The notes: a model not told the origin generated them from the letters alone. A stretch of DNA of 64,000 nt from Roseateles sp. (GCA_015657635.1 JACDQM010000095.1:1-64000), one strand, 5' to 3'. Positions 11,197 through 20,930 are shown, counted from the stretch's first letter. A program made the numbers and translations.

Positions 11197-11305
11197 TGAC
11201 GCACGACCGCCAGAGCCAGCTGCACCGATTTCACCCCCTGCCTGGGGATTGCCCCACACCCGCAGCGCCACAGGCTTACGAGCCGGATTGAAGAACAAAC
11301 GAACG

Positions 11306-11524
11306 ATGAAAACCATTGATGAGATGCTCAACCTGGCGCTGCTGACGCCCGAGCAACACCACCAGATCAGCGCCTGGATTGCACAGGCCGACTCGCCCGA
11401 TGAAATCCTGCAGATGCCCGCAGCGCTGTGGCAGGCGGTTGAACGCGCCAGCGTGGTGATGGGCATCGACACCGACCTGCTGCGGCCGCCGGCGCTCGAT
11501 GCTGGAGGGGTTGATGGGCATTGA
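11306..11524 (+). CDS. Small hypothetical protein
   Basis: 72 residues from ATG 11306. The N-terminal part (MKTIDEMLNLALLTPEQHHQ) looks like two amphipathic helices, with a hydrophobic-acidic pattern typical of a small cytosolic helical protein. No signal peptide, metal motif or helix-turn-helix is seen. It follows the membrane-protein gene on the same strand by about 110 bases. The longer upstream extension of this frame has poor start options. A real gene is plausible but not certain. Confidence 0.45.
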   Translation: MKTIDEMLNLALLTPEQHHQISAWIAQADSPDEILQMPAALWQAVERASVVMGIDTDLLRPPALDAGGVDGH

Positions 11525-11829
11525 TCGAGCGTCGCTGTAGTCCGCGAACGAGTGACTTGAATCCTTTGCAGCCCTGGCGCGTTGAGCGAAGGCTTGTGCA
11601 AAGACCATGAGGCTCAAGACCTGACCCTGGCGTCCGGCATACTCATGTACCCATGAACACGTACTGGGTAACAGCGCAAGGGAACCCGGTGCGAAGGCGG
11701 CGATTCATGCAATTCTTCGCGTGGACGGCCTGCGCCCCCTCCGCATGGGGGATGCACTCCCGGCGGTAGCGACAGCGAGAATCCCCAGCAAACAAATGCG
11801 GTCCAGCAAGGCCCGCCGGGGAGGACTCC
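11525..11829. other. Intergenic stretch without a supported gene
   Basis: About 305 bases. A 38-codon frame starts at ATG 11653 and a few short frames run on the opposite strand, but none has a ribosome site or recognisable product. A GGGAGGA near 11819 belongs to the gene that starts at 11830. I see no clear terminator or repeat. Confidence 0.4.
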
Positions 11830-12228
11830 ATGGAAACGTACAAGGCCTTGGCTGCTGGCCTGTTGCTGCTCGGGCTGACGCTGGCCGTGACGGCAGCCCG
11901 CGCAGACGTGTTACGCTGCACGGACCGCGAAGGCAAGGTTTCCTACCAGTCCCTGCCCTGCCCCGAGGCGCACGCATCCAGGCGACTGGAACTGGGCCAA
12001 GGCGAGACAGCGCGGACGGTGTCCGCCAAGCCGCCCCCACCCAGTGCCACGGCCCTGCACCTGAGCAGAGAGCGTGCTACGAGTGGCTGGGGGATCGTCT
12101 TCCTGGACGATGCCATGGACTTGCCGGCACCGGCTGCCGCCCCGACACCGGCTCCCGCCCCCGTCTATGTGAGCCCGTCAGCGCGTCCAGCCCACCCAAT
12201 GTCTGCGAGTCTGCCCAGCAAGCGCTGA
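11830..12228 (+). CDS. Secreted DUF4124-like protein
   Basis: 132 residues. A signal peptide (ALAAGLLLLGLTLAVTAARA) is followed by the DUF4124 core: LRCTDREGKVSYQSLPCP, an aromatic and glycine-containing beta hairpin with two cysteines. The C-terminal half is low-complexity and Pro/Ala rich. DUF4124 proteins are common periplasmic or envelope proteins of beta- and gammaproteobacteria with no defined reaction. The ATG at 11830 follows GGGAGGA. A second DUF4124 gene lies at 55304-55762. Confidence 0.68.
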   Translation: METYKALAAGLLLLGLTLAVTAARADVLRCTDREGKVSYQSLPCPEAHASRRLELGQGETARTVSAKPPPPSATALHLSRERATSGWGIVFLDDAMDLPAPAAAPTPAPAPVYVSPSARPAHPMSASLPSKR

Positions 12229-12302
12229 TGGCGGCTACTCGGGCACGCGGCTGCTCGCCGGCCGCACAGCAAGTCCACCCCACTTCTCACTACACAAACA
12301 CC

Positions 12303-14140
12303 ATGCGTCGTCTTGTTGCGCTACCGCTGTTTTTGGCCGTCGGGCTTCTTGCCGGATGCGATCTCAAGGACCGTTTCAGCAGTGAGGAGGATCGCCTCAA
12401 TGCTGCAATGCCGCTAAGCCTGGAGGTCCGGCAAGCGCGCGAAAGACTGTTGGAGCAGTTGGCCGAGAAACCCGCTGAACGCGCCAGCACGGAGACAGCC
12501 TGGTCGGCCCGGCTGCGCTTGCGGGCGGTGTCCTGCAGCCGCGGTCTGCAGATCTCGTGGCGGCAATCCAGCGACGAGATCCGCTCGGCGATACAGGACA
12601 AAGGCTGCTTCGCGTACTTTGACCAGCAGTCGACCCGTTTGCTGACTTTGCAGCGAATTGGAAGCTTCCTCGCCGATCCCATCATTGCGAGCCCCGCGGG
12701 AGCGGCCAGAGCAGCGCTTTCGCTGCCACTGCCAAGCTCGGACACCCGTCCGGCCAAGGATCTCGGGCTGGCGCCGGTGCTGGCCCTGGCGGGCATGAAC
12801 AGCTCGAGCTGGTGGCAATTGACAGCGGACGCAGCCTTCTCAAGGAACGCACCAACCGCTCGGTCGTCACGAGCATCTCGCCCAACGGCCGACTGTTCGC
12901 GGACTTCGTCGCGGACACGATGCTGCGCGTGCGGGCCACAGAAAGCGGCGAAACACTGTTGGAACTTCCGGAGGCCAACAGCGTTTTCTGGCTAGGAACC
13001 CAATACCTTGCCGTGCGCTCGACGCGCTACAACAAGCCGAGTTATGTGATCGACTTGGCAAGCGGCGAGGAGCTCGTGCTGCCCCTGAAGGAAATCATGC
13101 CCGGCATCCAGATCCTGCCGGTACCGGGTCACGAGAAGCGCCTGAACGTGCTGAGCTATCGCTCCATCCAACAGTTCGAGATCCAGGTGGCAGACGGGCG
13201 AAGCCGAATTGCATTGCTGGCGGAGAAGAGCACTGGCGGCGGGTTCAGGCTCAACCCGGACGGCGTGCGCCTGTCTGCTGGCGGCAAGGAGTGGGTGATG
13301 AACCGCGAGAGTCTGATCCGCGTGGATCCGGTCAGCCTGGAGACGCGGGAGACCAGCTTCGCCCCGATCCAGCTGATGAGCGCCTCGCCCACGGCGGTGG
13401 CGGATCAGTATGTGGTGCAGTTGCGCGCCAACGGCAGCAGCAACGCCGGCAACGGCAACTACATCTACGACGCCAGACAGGAGACGCTGGCGCGCGTGCA
13501 AGGCGTGGCCGGAGAGCAGACCCTGCAGTACTACCCAGCAGTGAATCGCTTTGCCTTGCCAAGTCATCAGACGCTTGAGCTGATCGGCACCCTGGAAACT
13601 TCCACACCACGTCTGGCGGCCGACGTGATCTCGGCCATGCTCGAAGAATCAAACCAGCTTCGCTTGAAGGAGTCCGAGGAGGAGATGCGGCGCGTGCTGC
13701 AGAACGCAGCCCTCTCGCCCGACTCCCCCCTGCTCGCCCGCATGCAGGCAGCCCAGGTCGAGGGCCTGGGCGTTTACGAAGGGCGCGAACGAGTCAGTGT
13801 GCCCGGAACGAGTCGTCCGGTTGGCACGGTGAGCGTCACGGTAAGGCGCACCACCCGCCCTTTGGTGCTGGTGCTCAGCGCCTATGAGGCCGTGCAATGG
13901 AAGCTGCGTCTCGAACCGGGCGCCCGGCTGGAAGCAGTCCTTCTGAGCGGCTATTACGACTCAACCGTGCTGGGCGGTGGTGACGTGCGCGTGCTGAAGA
14001 TCGGCAAGGAGTACGCCTACCAGAGCGAGGGCGGCGACTACCAGCTGCTGCAGCGCCAAGTCACTCGCTGGACAGGCCGACCCATCAGCATCTTTCAGGG
14101 CGGCTACCAAGGCAGCAGCTTCATCGTCGGCGGCAGCTGA
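12303..14140 (+). CDS. Large lipoprotein of unknown function, interrupted by an apparent frameshift
   Basis: Two overlapping frames make one protein of about 612 residues. The first, from ATG 12303, begins with a lipoprotein signal (LFLAVGLLAGCDL, lipobox LAGC, Cys about 19) followed by a charged helical region. The second continues from about 12790 with repeated beta-strand-like stretches (for example SISPNGRLFADFVADTMLRVRATESG) that resemble a WD/PQQ-like propeller. It ends with a region describing a jelly-roll-like fold (LVLSAYEAVQWKLRLEPGA). The frame changes in CTGGCGGGCATG near 12789-12794, where one extra G restores ALGGHEQLELVAIDSG. No function can be assigned. The sorting signal predicts an outer-membrane or inner-membrane anchored periplasmic protein. 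Confidence 0.6.
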
Positions 14141-14337
14141 CCCGGGGCTGTCCCCGCAAGGCATGGCTTTGACTGCGCCCCGCGCACGTCAACGCAAGGC
14201 CAGGAGCCGGCGTTCACTCGCCCCCCTGTTGCTAGGCGCCCAGGCATGCGGGTGGGGAGACAATCCCTGTTTTGCACCGCTCCTGATCGGCCAGACAGCC
14301 TGCCCCGAGCTGCAGCGGCTGCCACCAGCTCCCCCTC

Positions 14338-15366
14338 ATGACCGACACGCCTCAATCCCAATACACGACCCTGCCGCAGTGGCCCAAGGCTTATCCGGCC
14401 AGCGGCGCCAGCGCCACGCTGAAGCTCCTCAACGAGGATTTCATCGTCACCGAGCTGCCGCTGCAGCTGCCCTCCGGTGCGGGCGAACACCTGTGGCTGG
14501 ACGTCGAGAAGAACGGAGCCAACACGGCCTTCGTCGCACAGCAGCTGGCCGAAGCCGCCGGCGTGCAGGAACGTGACGTGGGCTATGCCGGCCTCAAGGA
14601 CCGCTACGCCATCACCCGTCAGTGGTTCAGCATCTATTTCCCGAAGGGCGAGACGCCCGACCTGACCCAGTTTCAGCACCCGGAATTCAAGGTGCTGGCC
14701 CAGAGCCGGCACGTGAAGAAGCTGCGCCCCGGTGATCTGCAGGGCAACCGCTTCCGCATCGTGCTGCGCGAGGTGACGGGCGATCGCGACGCCATCGAGG
14801 CGAATCTGAAGGCCGTTGCATCACAGGGCGTGCCCAACTACTTCGGCGCGCAGCGTTTCGGCCATGACGGCGGCAACGTCGAACAGGGCCGCGCCATGCT
14901 GGCGCGCGAGATCCGCGTGCGCAACCCGAAGAAGAAGGGCATCTATCTGTCGGCGGTGCGCTCGTTTGTCTTCAATGAAGTGCTGGCGCTGCGCATTCAG
15001 CAAGGGCTCTGGGGCCAGAAGACCCTGCCGGGTGACGTGTTGGACGCGGCGGGCCGCCCTACCGGGCCGCTGTGGGGACGGGGCCGCGTGGGCACCACCG
15101 ATCAGGCCCAGGCCTTGGAGAACGACGTGGCTGCAAGTCACGCCAGCTTGTGCGACGGCATGGAGCACGCCGGCCTGGATCAGGAGCGCCGCTCCCTGGT
15201 GGCGATTCCGCAGGACATGTCTTGGGAATGGCCTCAGACCGATCAACTGGTGCTGACCTTCTCTTTGCCCGCCGGCAACTACGCCACGTCCGTTCTGAAC
15301 GAAATCCTCAGCACCAGTGAGCCTGAGCGGCACATCGAGAACAGTGAGTCTGCGTCTGTCGAGTGA
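14338..15366 (+). CDS. truD: tRNA pseudouridine(13) synthase
   Basis: 342 residues, the usual TruD length. TruD converts uridine 13 of tRNA-Glu to pseudouridine. The catalytic aspartate is in GLKDRYAITRQW (about residue 88). Other family motifs are NGANTAFVAQQLA, LRPGDLQGNRFRIVLR, GVPNYFGAQRFGHDG and the SFVFNEVLALR helix. It stands alone on the plus strand. In many proteobacteria truD is clustered with ispF and surE; here it is not. Confidence 0.92.
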   Translation: MTDTPQSQYTTLPQWPKAYPASGASATLKLLNEDFIVTELPLQLPSGAGEHLWLDVEKNGANTAFVAQQLAEAAGVQERDVGYAGLKDRYAITRQWFSIYFPKGETPDLTQFQHPEFKVLAQSRHVKKLRPGDLQGNRFRIVLREVTGDRDAIEANLKAVASQGVPNYFGAQRFGHDGGNVEQGRAMLAREIRVRNPKKKGIYLSAVRSFVFNEVLALRIQQGLWGQKTLPGDVLDAAGRPTGPLWGRGRVGTTDQAQALENDVAASHASLCDGMEHAGLDQERRSLVAIPQDMSWEWPQTDQLVLTFSLPAGNYATSVLNEILSTSEPERHIENSESASVE

Positions 15367-15523
15367 CGGCGTCTTGCCTTCGGTTTGAAACCCGGCGCCT
15401 GGGACACAGTGCCCCGTCCAGCAGCGGTCCCATAGACCTGGCTTTCTGCGGGTGACTCGTACAGGCAGGCGACTCCTGGACTACCGCCGTGACTTGCATA
15501 CGCGACTTCAGTACAGTGACCGC

Positions 15524-16363
15524 ATGCAGGCTCACCGCATGCTCGGATTCCGACCGATTGCCGCCTCCCTTTGTGGGGCGCTTGTGCTGTTTGCTCCGGC
15601 ACAGGGCTGGGCGCAGTGTTCGCGCCCCATCGTGGTCCCGGCGGCACCCACCGGCTTCAGCGTGATGGTCGAGTCCGGGCTCGTGCGTGGCATCTACCCC
15701 GACTGGCTGAGAGCCGTGGGCCGTCGCATTGGATGCACCTTCGAGTTTCCGGTCGTGCCGAGGGCTCGGGCCGACCACATGTTTTTCGAGCAGCACAGCG
15801 CCGACATCCTCACCCCTGCATCGCAAACACGGGAGCGCGATACCCGGGCCGAGTTCGTCCACTTCTACGGCCTGACGCCGGCGCTGATCACGCACCAGAG
15901 TGTGCGCGGAGAAGTCCCCCGCGACGTGACTGCGCTGCTGACCGACACCAAGTGGCGTGCCGCCCTGGTCCGCCGTTACAGCTTTGGCGATGAATACCAG
16001 GCCCTGCTTCGTGAGCTGGAGGCAAGCGGGCGGGTTGACTTTGTCAGCGATCTCGAGACCGTGGAACGCATGCTGCGCAGCGGCAGGGTGGAGTTCAGCA
16101 TCCTGCCGGCTTCACTCATGTATTCCGCCTTGCTGGATGGTCAGGCCGCGCAAGGTGCCGGCGAGTTCCGCTATCACGAGTTGCGTGGCCTGAGCCCCAT
16201 ACGCTCAGGCGCCTATCTCTCACTGCGCTCCCTGCCGCCCCAGGATCGGGAGCTGCTGCGCGACGCCCTGAGCAAAGCCGCACGTGATGGTTCTTTCCGC
16301 AAGGCCCACGAGCCGCACCTGCCTGAAAACGTCCTCAAAACCGACCGCTTTCTGGGGAATTGA
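15524..16363 (+). CDS. Periplasmic substrate-binding protein of the SBP_bac_3 type
   Basis: 279 residues. A signal peptide ending AQGWAQC (cleavage near residue 31) precedes a two-lobe binding-protein fold resembling the amino-acid-binding family, with a motif like GIYPDWLRAVGRRIGCTFEF at the hinge entry. The ATG at 15524 and another at 15539 are both possible. No permease or ATPase gene is adjacent, so this may be an orphan binding protein or a sensor partner. The ligand is unknown. Confidence 0.65.
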   Translation: MQAHRMLGFRPIAASLCGALVLFAPAQGWAQCSRPIVVPAAPTGFSVMVESGLVRGIYPDWLRAVGRRIGCTFEFPVVPRARADHMFFEQHSADILTPASQTRERDTRAEFVHFYGLTPALITHQSVRGEVPRDVTALLTDTKWRAALVRRYSFGDEYQALLRELEASGRVDFVSDLETVERMLRSGRVEFSILPASLMYSALLDGQAAQGAGEFRYHELRGLSPIRSGAYLSLRSLPPQDRELLRDALSKAARDGSFRKAHEPHLPENVLKTDRFLGN

Positions 16364-16397
16364 GACTGCTTGGGCTCTCGTTCAGCGCGGCTTGTGG

Positions 16398-16424
16398 GTT
16401 GGAGTGAGCCCCACGAACTCCAAC
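16398..16424. repeat. Hairpin, 8-bp stem and 11-nt loop (first of a pair)
   Basis: GTTGGAGT (16398-16405) and ACTCCAAC (16417-16424) are perfect inverted repeats around an 11-base loop. A near-identical hairpin with the same stem length and loop length lies at 16501-16527, differing by one base pair in the stem. The pair sits between the binding-protein gene and the glmS tail relic. No U-tract follows, so neither is a standard terminator. Confidence 0.6.
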
Positions 16425-16500
16425 GCAAGGCCAGGCGCAGGCCATCGCTCGCTAAGGAACCGCTCCGCTCCGCAACCAGCGCCGCTGCCACACTTAGATC

Positions 16501-16527
16501 GTTGGAATTCGCTAAGCTCATTCCAAC
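16501..16527. repeat. Hairpin, 8-bp stem and 11-nt loop (second of a pair)
   Basis: GTTGGAAT (16501-16508) and ATTCCAAC (16520-16527) enclose an 11-base loop. The stem differs from that at 16398-16424 by one compensated base pair (G-C to A-T), while the loop sequence is unrelated. Conservation of stem but not loop suggests a structural element such as a REP-like unit or recombination site. Confidence 0.6.
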
Positions 16528-16568
16528 CTACCTTGCTGCGCACACCAGGCGCTCCGCGCCCAAGTCGC

Positions 16569-16610
16569 TCACTCCGCAGTGACCGACTTCGCGAGGTTTC
16601 TCGGCTTGTG
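16569..16610 (-). pseudogene. Relic of a second glmS 3' end
   Basis: On the minus strand these 42 bases read [13 protein letters not shown] followed by TGA. The end of the intact glmS gene 70 bases upstream reads [13 protein letters not shown] followed by TGA. From the Lys onward, 12 of 13 codons including the stop encode the same thing, while about 11 of 39 bases differ, almost all at third codon positions. That pattern is what a diverged coding copy gives, not chance. Further upstream in the relic the match to GlmS stops. It is either the remnant of a tandem second glmS or a glmS tail brought by an element that inserts at this site, as Tn7-type elements do. Confidence 0.7.
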
Positions 16611-16680
16611 CCGCCGCCTCACTTGCCTGCGGCAAATGAGCGGCGCCCAAGCCCAGTCACTGGCACGCCTGCGGCGACGG

Positions 16681-18551
16681 TCATTCGACCGTCACGGATT
16701 TGGCCAAGTTTCTGGGCTTGTCCACATCCGTGCCGCGCGCGCAGGCGGTGTGATAGGCCAGCAGTTGCAGCGGCACGGTGTGCAGGATGGGGCTCAAGGC
16801 GCCGTAGTGCTCGGGCATGCGGATCACGTGCAGGCCGGGCTCGCTTTCGATCTTGGTATCGCCGTCGGCGAACACATAGAGCTGGCCGCCGCGGGCGCGC
16901 ACTTCCTGCATATTGCTCTTGAGCTTTTCCAGCAGCGTGTCGTTGGGCGCCACCGTCACCACCGGCATTTCGGCGGTCACCAGCGCCAACGGGCCGTGCT
17001 TCAACTCGCCGGCCGGGTAGGCCTCGGCGTGGATGTAGGAGATTTCCTTGAGCTTCAGGGCGCCTTCCAGCGCGATCGGGTAGTGCAGGCCGCGGCCCAG
17101 GAACAGCGCGTTCTCCTTGCGGGCGAACTCTTCGCTCCAGGCGATCACCTGCGGCTCCAGCGCCAGCACGGCCTGCACGGCCACCGGCAGATGGCGCAGC
17201 GCCTTCAGGTGCTCATGCTCCTGCGCTTCGCTCAAGTGGCCGCGCGTCTGCGCCAGCGCCAGCGTCAGCAGGAACAGGCCCACCAATGGGTGGTGAAGGC
17301 CTTGGTGGAGGCCACGCCGATCTCGGCGCCGGCACGGGTGATGTAGGCCAGCTCGCACTCGCGCACCATGGCGCTGGTGGAGACATTGCACACCGTCAGC
17401 GTGTGCAGCATACCTTGGGCGCGCGCATGCTTGAGGGCCGCCAGCGTGTCGGCCGTCTCGCCGCTCTGGCTGATGGTAACGACCAGGGTGCGCGGATTCG
17501 GCACGCTGTCGCGGTAGCGGTATTCGCTGGCGATCTCCACGCTGGTGGGGATCTTGGCGATGCTCTCCAGCCAATACTTGGCGGTGGAACCGGCGTAGTA
17601 GCTGGTGCCGCAGGCCAGGATCAGCACCGATTCCACTTCCTTGAAGATGCGGAAGGCGCCGTCGCCGAACAGCTCGGGGCTGATGTTGGTGATGGATTCC
17701 AGCGTGTTGGCAATCGCGGTGGGCTGCTCGAAGATTTCCTTCTGCATGTAGTGGCGATACGGGCCCAGTTCGGCAGCCCCGCTGTGCGCGTGCACCGTGC
17801 GCACTTGGCGCTCGGCCGGCAGGTAGCGGCCGCTTTCGGCATCGAGCTGGCTGATCCAATAGCGGCCCAGCTGCAGGTCCACCACATCGCCCTCTTCCAG
17901 ATAGACGATCTGGTCGGTCACGCCGGCCAGGGCCATCGCGTCCGAGGCCAGGAAATGCTCGCCCTGCGCCGGGTCGGTGCCCACGCCCAGCACCAGCGGC
18001 GAGCCTTCGCGCGCACCGATCACGCGGTGCGGCTCGTCGCGGCAGAACACTGCAATCGCATAGGCACCGCGCAGGCGGGTCAGCGCCTGCTGCACGGCTT
18101 CCAGCAGATCGCCGTGGTAGTGGTGATCCACCAGATGGGCGATCACCTCGGTGTCGGTCTGGCTGAGGAATTCATAGCCGCGGCCTTTCAGCTCAGCGCG
18201 CAGTTCGTCGTGGTTCTCGATGATGCCGTTGTGCACCAGGGCAATGCGGCCGGCCGTGGCTGCAGCGGCATTCGGGCCGTGCGAGAAATGCGGGTGGGCG
18301 TTGTGCACTGCCGGCACGCCATGCGTGGCCCAGCGCGTGTGGGCAATGCCGGTGCCGGAGGCGATGCCGTCTTCGGCAGACAAGGCGTCGAGCTCGGCCA
18401 CGCGCGAGGTGCTGCGCGCACGCTTGAGTTCGCCGCCCTGGTGCACCGCCACGCCGCAAGAGTCATAGCCGCGGTACTCCAGGCGCTTCAGGCCTTCGAT
18501 CAGAACCGGAACGATGTTGCGCTGACTGACGGCGCCGACGATGCCACACAT
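16681..18551 (-). CDS. glmS: Glutamine--fructose-6-phosphate aminotransferase (isomerising), with an apparent frameshift
   Basis: GlmS makes glucosamine-6-phosphate for peptidoglycan and LPS. The start MCGIVG gives the N-terminal nucleophile cysteine of the glutaminase domain. The isomerase half has two SIS domains ([18 protein letters not shown]), and the C-terminus is the conserved [13 protein letters not shown]. The gene is split into two frames near 17285-17288: after ASTKAFTT the reading becomes HWWACSC-stop, while one inserted base gives [16 protein letters not shown] as in normal GlmS. Because glmS is usually essential, a sequencing or assembly indel is the likeliest explanation. The restored length is about 623 residues. 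It is divergent from an Lrp-type regulator. Confidence 0.9.
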
Positions 18552-18635
18552 AGCTTGTCTCCCAGGGTTGCGGCCAAGTTGCCGAGGGCGATGGTAGGCA
18601 GGCCCGCAAGACAGATGCTTTCAATTTGAGTGTCA

Positions 18636-18649
18636 TTTTGAAATCAAAA
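18636..18649. promoter_or_regulatory. AT-rich palindrome between glmS and the Lrp-type regulator
   Basis: TTTTGAAATCAAAA is a perfect 14-base palindrome-like repeat (TTTTGA-AA-TCAAAA) in an unusually AT-rich stretch (18619-18696) of an otherwise GC-rich region. Lrp/AsnC proteins bind AT-rich palindromes and usually control their own gene, so this is a candidate operator for the regulator that starts at 18697 and perhaps for glmS. Confidence 0.45.
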
Positions 18650-18696
18650 ACCGAGCGTGATAAATTACCCAACAATCTTTCACGAACATCTGTTCT

Positions 18697-19188
18697 ATGA
18701 ATGAATCAGTCATTCACACCGGGCTCGACGGCACCGACCTGCGCCTGCTCGACCTCTTGCAGCAGGATGCCGCGCTGTCCAACCAGGCGCTGGCCGAGCG
18801 CGCGCACATCTCGCCGGCCACTTGCCTGCGGCGGGTGAAGCGGCTGGTGGAGAGCGGCATCATCGAGCGGCGCGTGGCTCTGCTGTCCCCGGCCAAGGTG
18901 GGCGCCGGCCTGTCGGCAATCGTCGAGATCACGCTGGACCGCCAGGGCGCCGAGCATCTGCAGGCCTTCGAGCAGGCCGTGGTCGGCGATGCCGCCGTGC
19001 AGCAGTGCTGGCGTGTGTCGCCCGGGCCGGATTTCGTGCTGGTGGTGCAGACGCCCGACATGCCGGCCTATAACGCGCTGGTTCAGCGCCTGTTCACGCA
19101 GCAGGCCAATGTGCGCAATGTCAAAAGCTTCTTCAGCCTGCAGCGGGTGAAGTTCGATCCGCGGCTGGCGCTGCCGACGCGCGGCTGA
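18697..19188 (+). CDS. Lrp/AsnC-family transcriptional regulator
   Basis: 163 residues. The N-terminal winged helix-turn-helix (DLRLLDLLQQDAALSNQALAERAHISPATCLRRVKRLVESGII) is followed by the RAM ligand-binding domain (AIVEITLD, VQQCWRVSPGPDFVLVVQTPDM). Such proteins form octamers and respond to amino acids. The start ATG at 18697 lies behind an AT-rich control region shared with the divergent glmS. Whether it regulates glmS is not known. Confidence 0.88.
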   Translation: MNESVIHTGLDGTDLRLLDLLQQDAALSNQALAERAHISPATCLRRVKRLVESGIIERRVALLSPAKVGAGLSAIVEITLDRQGAEHLQAFEQAVVGDAAVQQCWRVSPGPDFVLVVQTPDMPAYNALVQRLFTQQANVRNVKSFFSLQRVKFDPRLALPTRG

Positions 19189-19247
19189 GGGCGAGCTTCG
19201 CCAATCGGCTCGCTGTGCCGCTCCGGACCAGCGCGCCAGACGGCGAC

Positions 19248-19272
19248 AAAAAAAGCGGGCCCAAAGGCCCGC
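19248..19272 (-). terminator. Rho-independent terminator of the subtilisin gene
   Basis: On the minus strand, the stem GCGGGCC/GGCCCGC (19255-19261 with 19266-19272) has a four-base loop and is followed by seven U residues (A-run 19248-19254 on the plus strand). It lies about 45 bases after the stop codon of the protease gene. A second 8-bp stem lies at 19282-19308. Confidence 0.85.
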
Positions 19273-19316
19273 AAGCGAGAACGCCGCAGCAGCAAGGCAG
19301 CTGCGGCGAGGCGCTC

Positions 19317-20930
19317 TCAGTTGTTGCAGCCAGTCCGGGCCAGGCGCTCATACGCGGCCCGGGCTTGAACCAGGCCGAAACCAAACTCCGCGTCCTTGCC
19401 CGGCTTGCCCAGTTCCATGGCACTGGCATTCAGCACCTGACGGATCTGCTTTGCGCTGCAGTTCGGGAAATGACTCCACACCAGAGCGGCAATGCCGGAG
19501 ACATGCGGCGTGGCCATCGAGGTGCCGCTGAAGTAGGCGTATTGAGCGGGGTCGGGGGTGACGCTCACGGTGGCGTTCAGGCCGGTCAATCCGGCCAGCA
19601 CCGCGCCATCGGCGTCGCTGACGCCAATGGACGGGATTGCCGTGACTGCGCCGGCCAGAGTGCCGAACAGCATGCCAGGGCGATTGTTGTAGATCACCGC
19701 TGCGACACCGCCGCTGGCCTCACAACGCATCACCTTATCGGCGAAAGAAATCTGTCCGCGCTGGATCAGACACACCTTGCCGCTGGCACCGGTGTCATTG
19801 GCAAGGCCAAGGCCGAAGTTGTACAGCGCTGCGCTTGCATTCAGGTTCGGCGAACCTGTCATGGCGGCAGCCCCATAACCAGTGCCAGCCACCGACAGCT
19901 CGCCCAGAGAGCTGAGGTTGGGCGGTATGGTCGACAAGGTCACCACGCCGGGACCTGCAATCTCCACGTCATTGTTGACCTGCGAGAAGTCGGCTCGCGA
20001 CTTGGCGCCATCCAACGCGCCAACCGACATCACCTCTTCGTAGCCAGCGGGATAGGAGGTGCTGGTGTCGCCCGCATTGCCTGCGGCAGCGATGGTCAGC
20101 ACGCCTTCGTTCAGCAGACTGCGAAACACGCGACGCTCAGCCTGACTGGGATCGCCGCCGCCCAGCGACATGCTGATGATGTGTGCCCCTGCGTCTGCGC
20201 AACTCGCAACAGCCTCCATCACGGTCGACGAGGAAGCTGAGCCACTCGCGTCAAAAACCTTGGCGATGTGCAGCTTGAGACGCGCATTCGGGCTCACGCC
20301 CACCACCCCGATGCCATTGCCGCCCACGGCGGCAATCGTGCCGGCCACATGGGTGCCGTGGGCGTTCTCGTCACTGTCCCAGGTACCCGAGCCGCTCAGA
20401 TTCGCTCCCGTGACATTGCCGTTCGCGTAGTTGGCCGCAAGGTCTGGATGGTTGCGGTCAAGGCCGGAGTCGATGATGCAGAGCTTGCGATTGCCTGTGG
20501 CCGCATCGTTGACCTGGTCGGCCTGAGACAGCGAGATGCCATAGGGCCGGATCTCGGTGCCGCTGGTCGGCGTGTCGGCGACCAAGGATTGCGGCCGGCT
20601 GCCGTCGGACATGATGCGGCTCGGCATGCCCAGCAGGCGTCGTTCGACGTCTGCCTCCACGAAATCGACATTGCTGCTGGCCCGCAAGGAAGCGGCCCCG
20701 GAGGAAGGCATGCGCGCGGCAAAGGCGCTGGCGCGGCCAATTTCCCGCACGATCTTGCCGCCCGCGTTCAGCACCTCGGCGCGCACGGCAGCCGCCTTGC
20801 CGGCCTTGTAGGCCACGATTACGGCGTCATGCCCGTCGGCCGGGGGCGCAGCCAGGACCAAGGAAGTCGATGTGGCCAGCGCCAGCAAGGTCAGGGCGCA
20901 GGGGATCGCGGACTTGTTGAACGAACTCAT
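19317..20930 (-). CDS. Secreted subtilisin-like serine protease (S8) with PA-type insertion
   Basis: 537 residues. The signal peptide (LTLLALATSTSLVLAAP) is followed by an inhibitor-I9-like propeptide (about 35-100), then the peptidase S8 domain. The catalytic triad is Asp154 (IIDSGLD), His191 (HGTHVAGT) and Ser471 (SGTSMATPH); the oxyanion Asn is in AAAGNAG near 285. Between Asn and Ser lies an insertion (about 340-450) with the pattern of a protease-associated domain (KVCLIQRGQISFADKV, GVAAVIYNN). It is probably an extracellular protease. It is followed by a strong terminator and is transcribed alone. Confidence 0.92.
   Translation of the reverse strand: MSSFNKSAIPCALTLLALATSTSLVLAAPPADGHDAVIVAYKAGKAAAVRAEVLNAGGKIVREIGRASAFAARMPSSGAASLRASSNVDFVEADVERRLLGMPSRIMSDGSRPQSLVADTPTSGTEIRPYGISLSQADQVNDAATGNRKLCIIDSGLDRNHPDLAANYANGNVTGANLSGSGTWDSDENAHGTHVAGTIAAVGGNGIGVVGVSPNARLKLHIAKVFDASGSASSSTVMEAVASCADAGAHIISMSLGGGDPSQAERRVFRSLLNEGVLTIAAAGNAGDTSTSYPAGYEEVMSVGALDGAKSRADFSQVNNDVEIAGPGVVTLSTIPPNLSSLGELSVAGTGYGAAAMTGSPNLNASAALYNFGLGLANDTGASGKVCLIQRGQISFADKVMRCEASGGVAAVIYNNRPGMLFGTLAGAVTAIPSIGVSDADGAVLAGLTGLNATVSVTPDPAQYAYFSGTSMATPHVSGIAALVWSHFPNCSAKQIRQVLNASAMELGKPGKDAEFGFGLVQARAAYERLARTGCNN

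Larger units (their letters stand above)
16364..16680. other. Non-coding stretch with hairpins and a relic glmS tail
   Basis: About 317 bases downstream of glmS, with no gene. It contains two related hairpins (16398-16424 and 16501-16527) and a degenerate second copy of the glmS 3' end at 16569-16610, each listed separately. The remainder has a patchwork of short GC-rich direct repeats, such as CAACGCAAGGCCAGG at 16421, which also occurs at 14190. Confidence 0.6.

Noticed and set aside
14190-16435. 15-bp repeat CAACGCAAGGCCAGG at 14190 and 16421
   Set aside because: Too short and only two copies; chance in GC-rich sequence is plausible.
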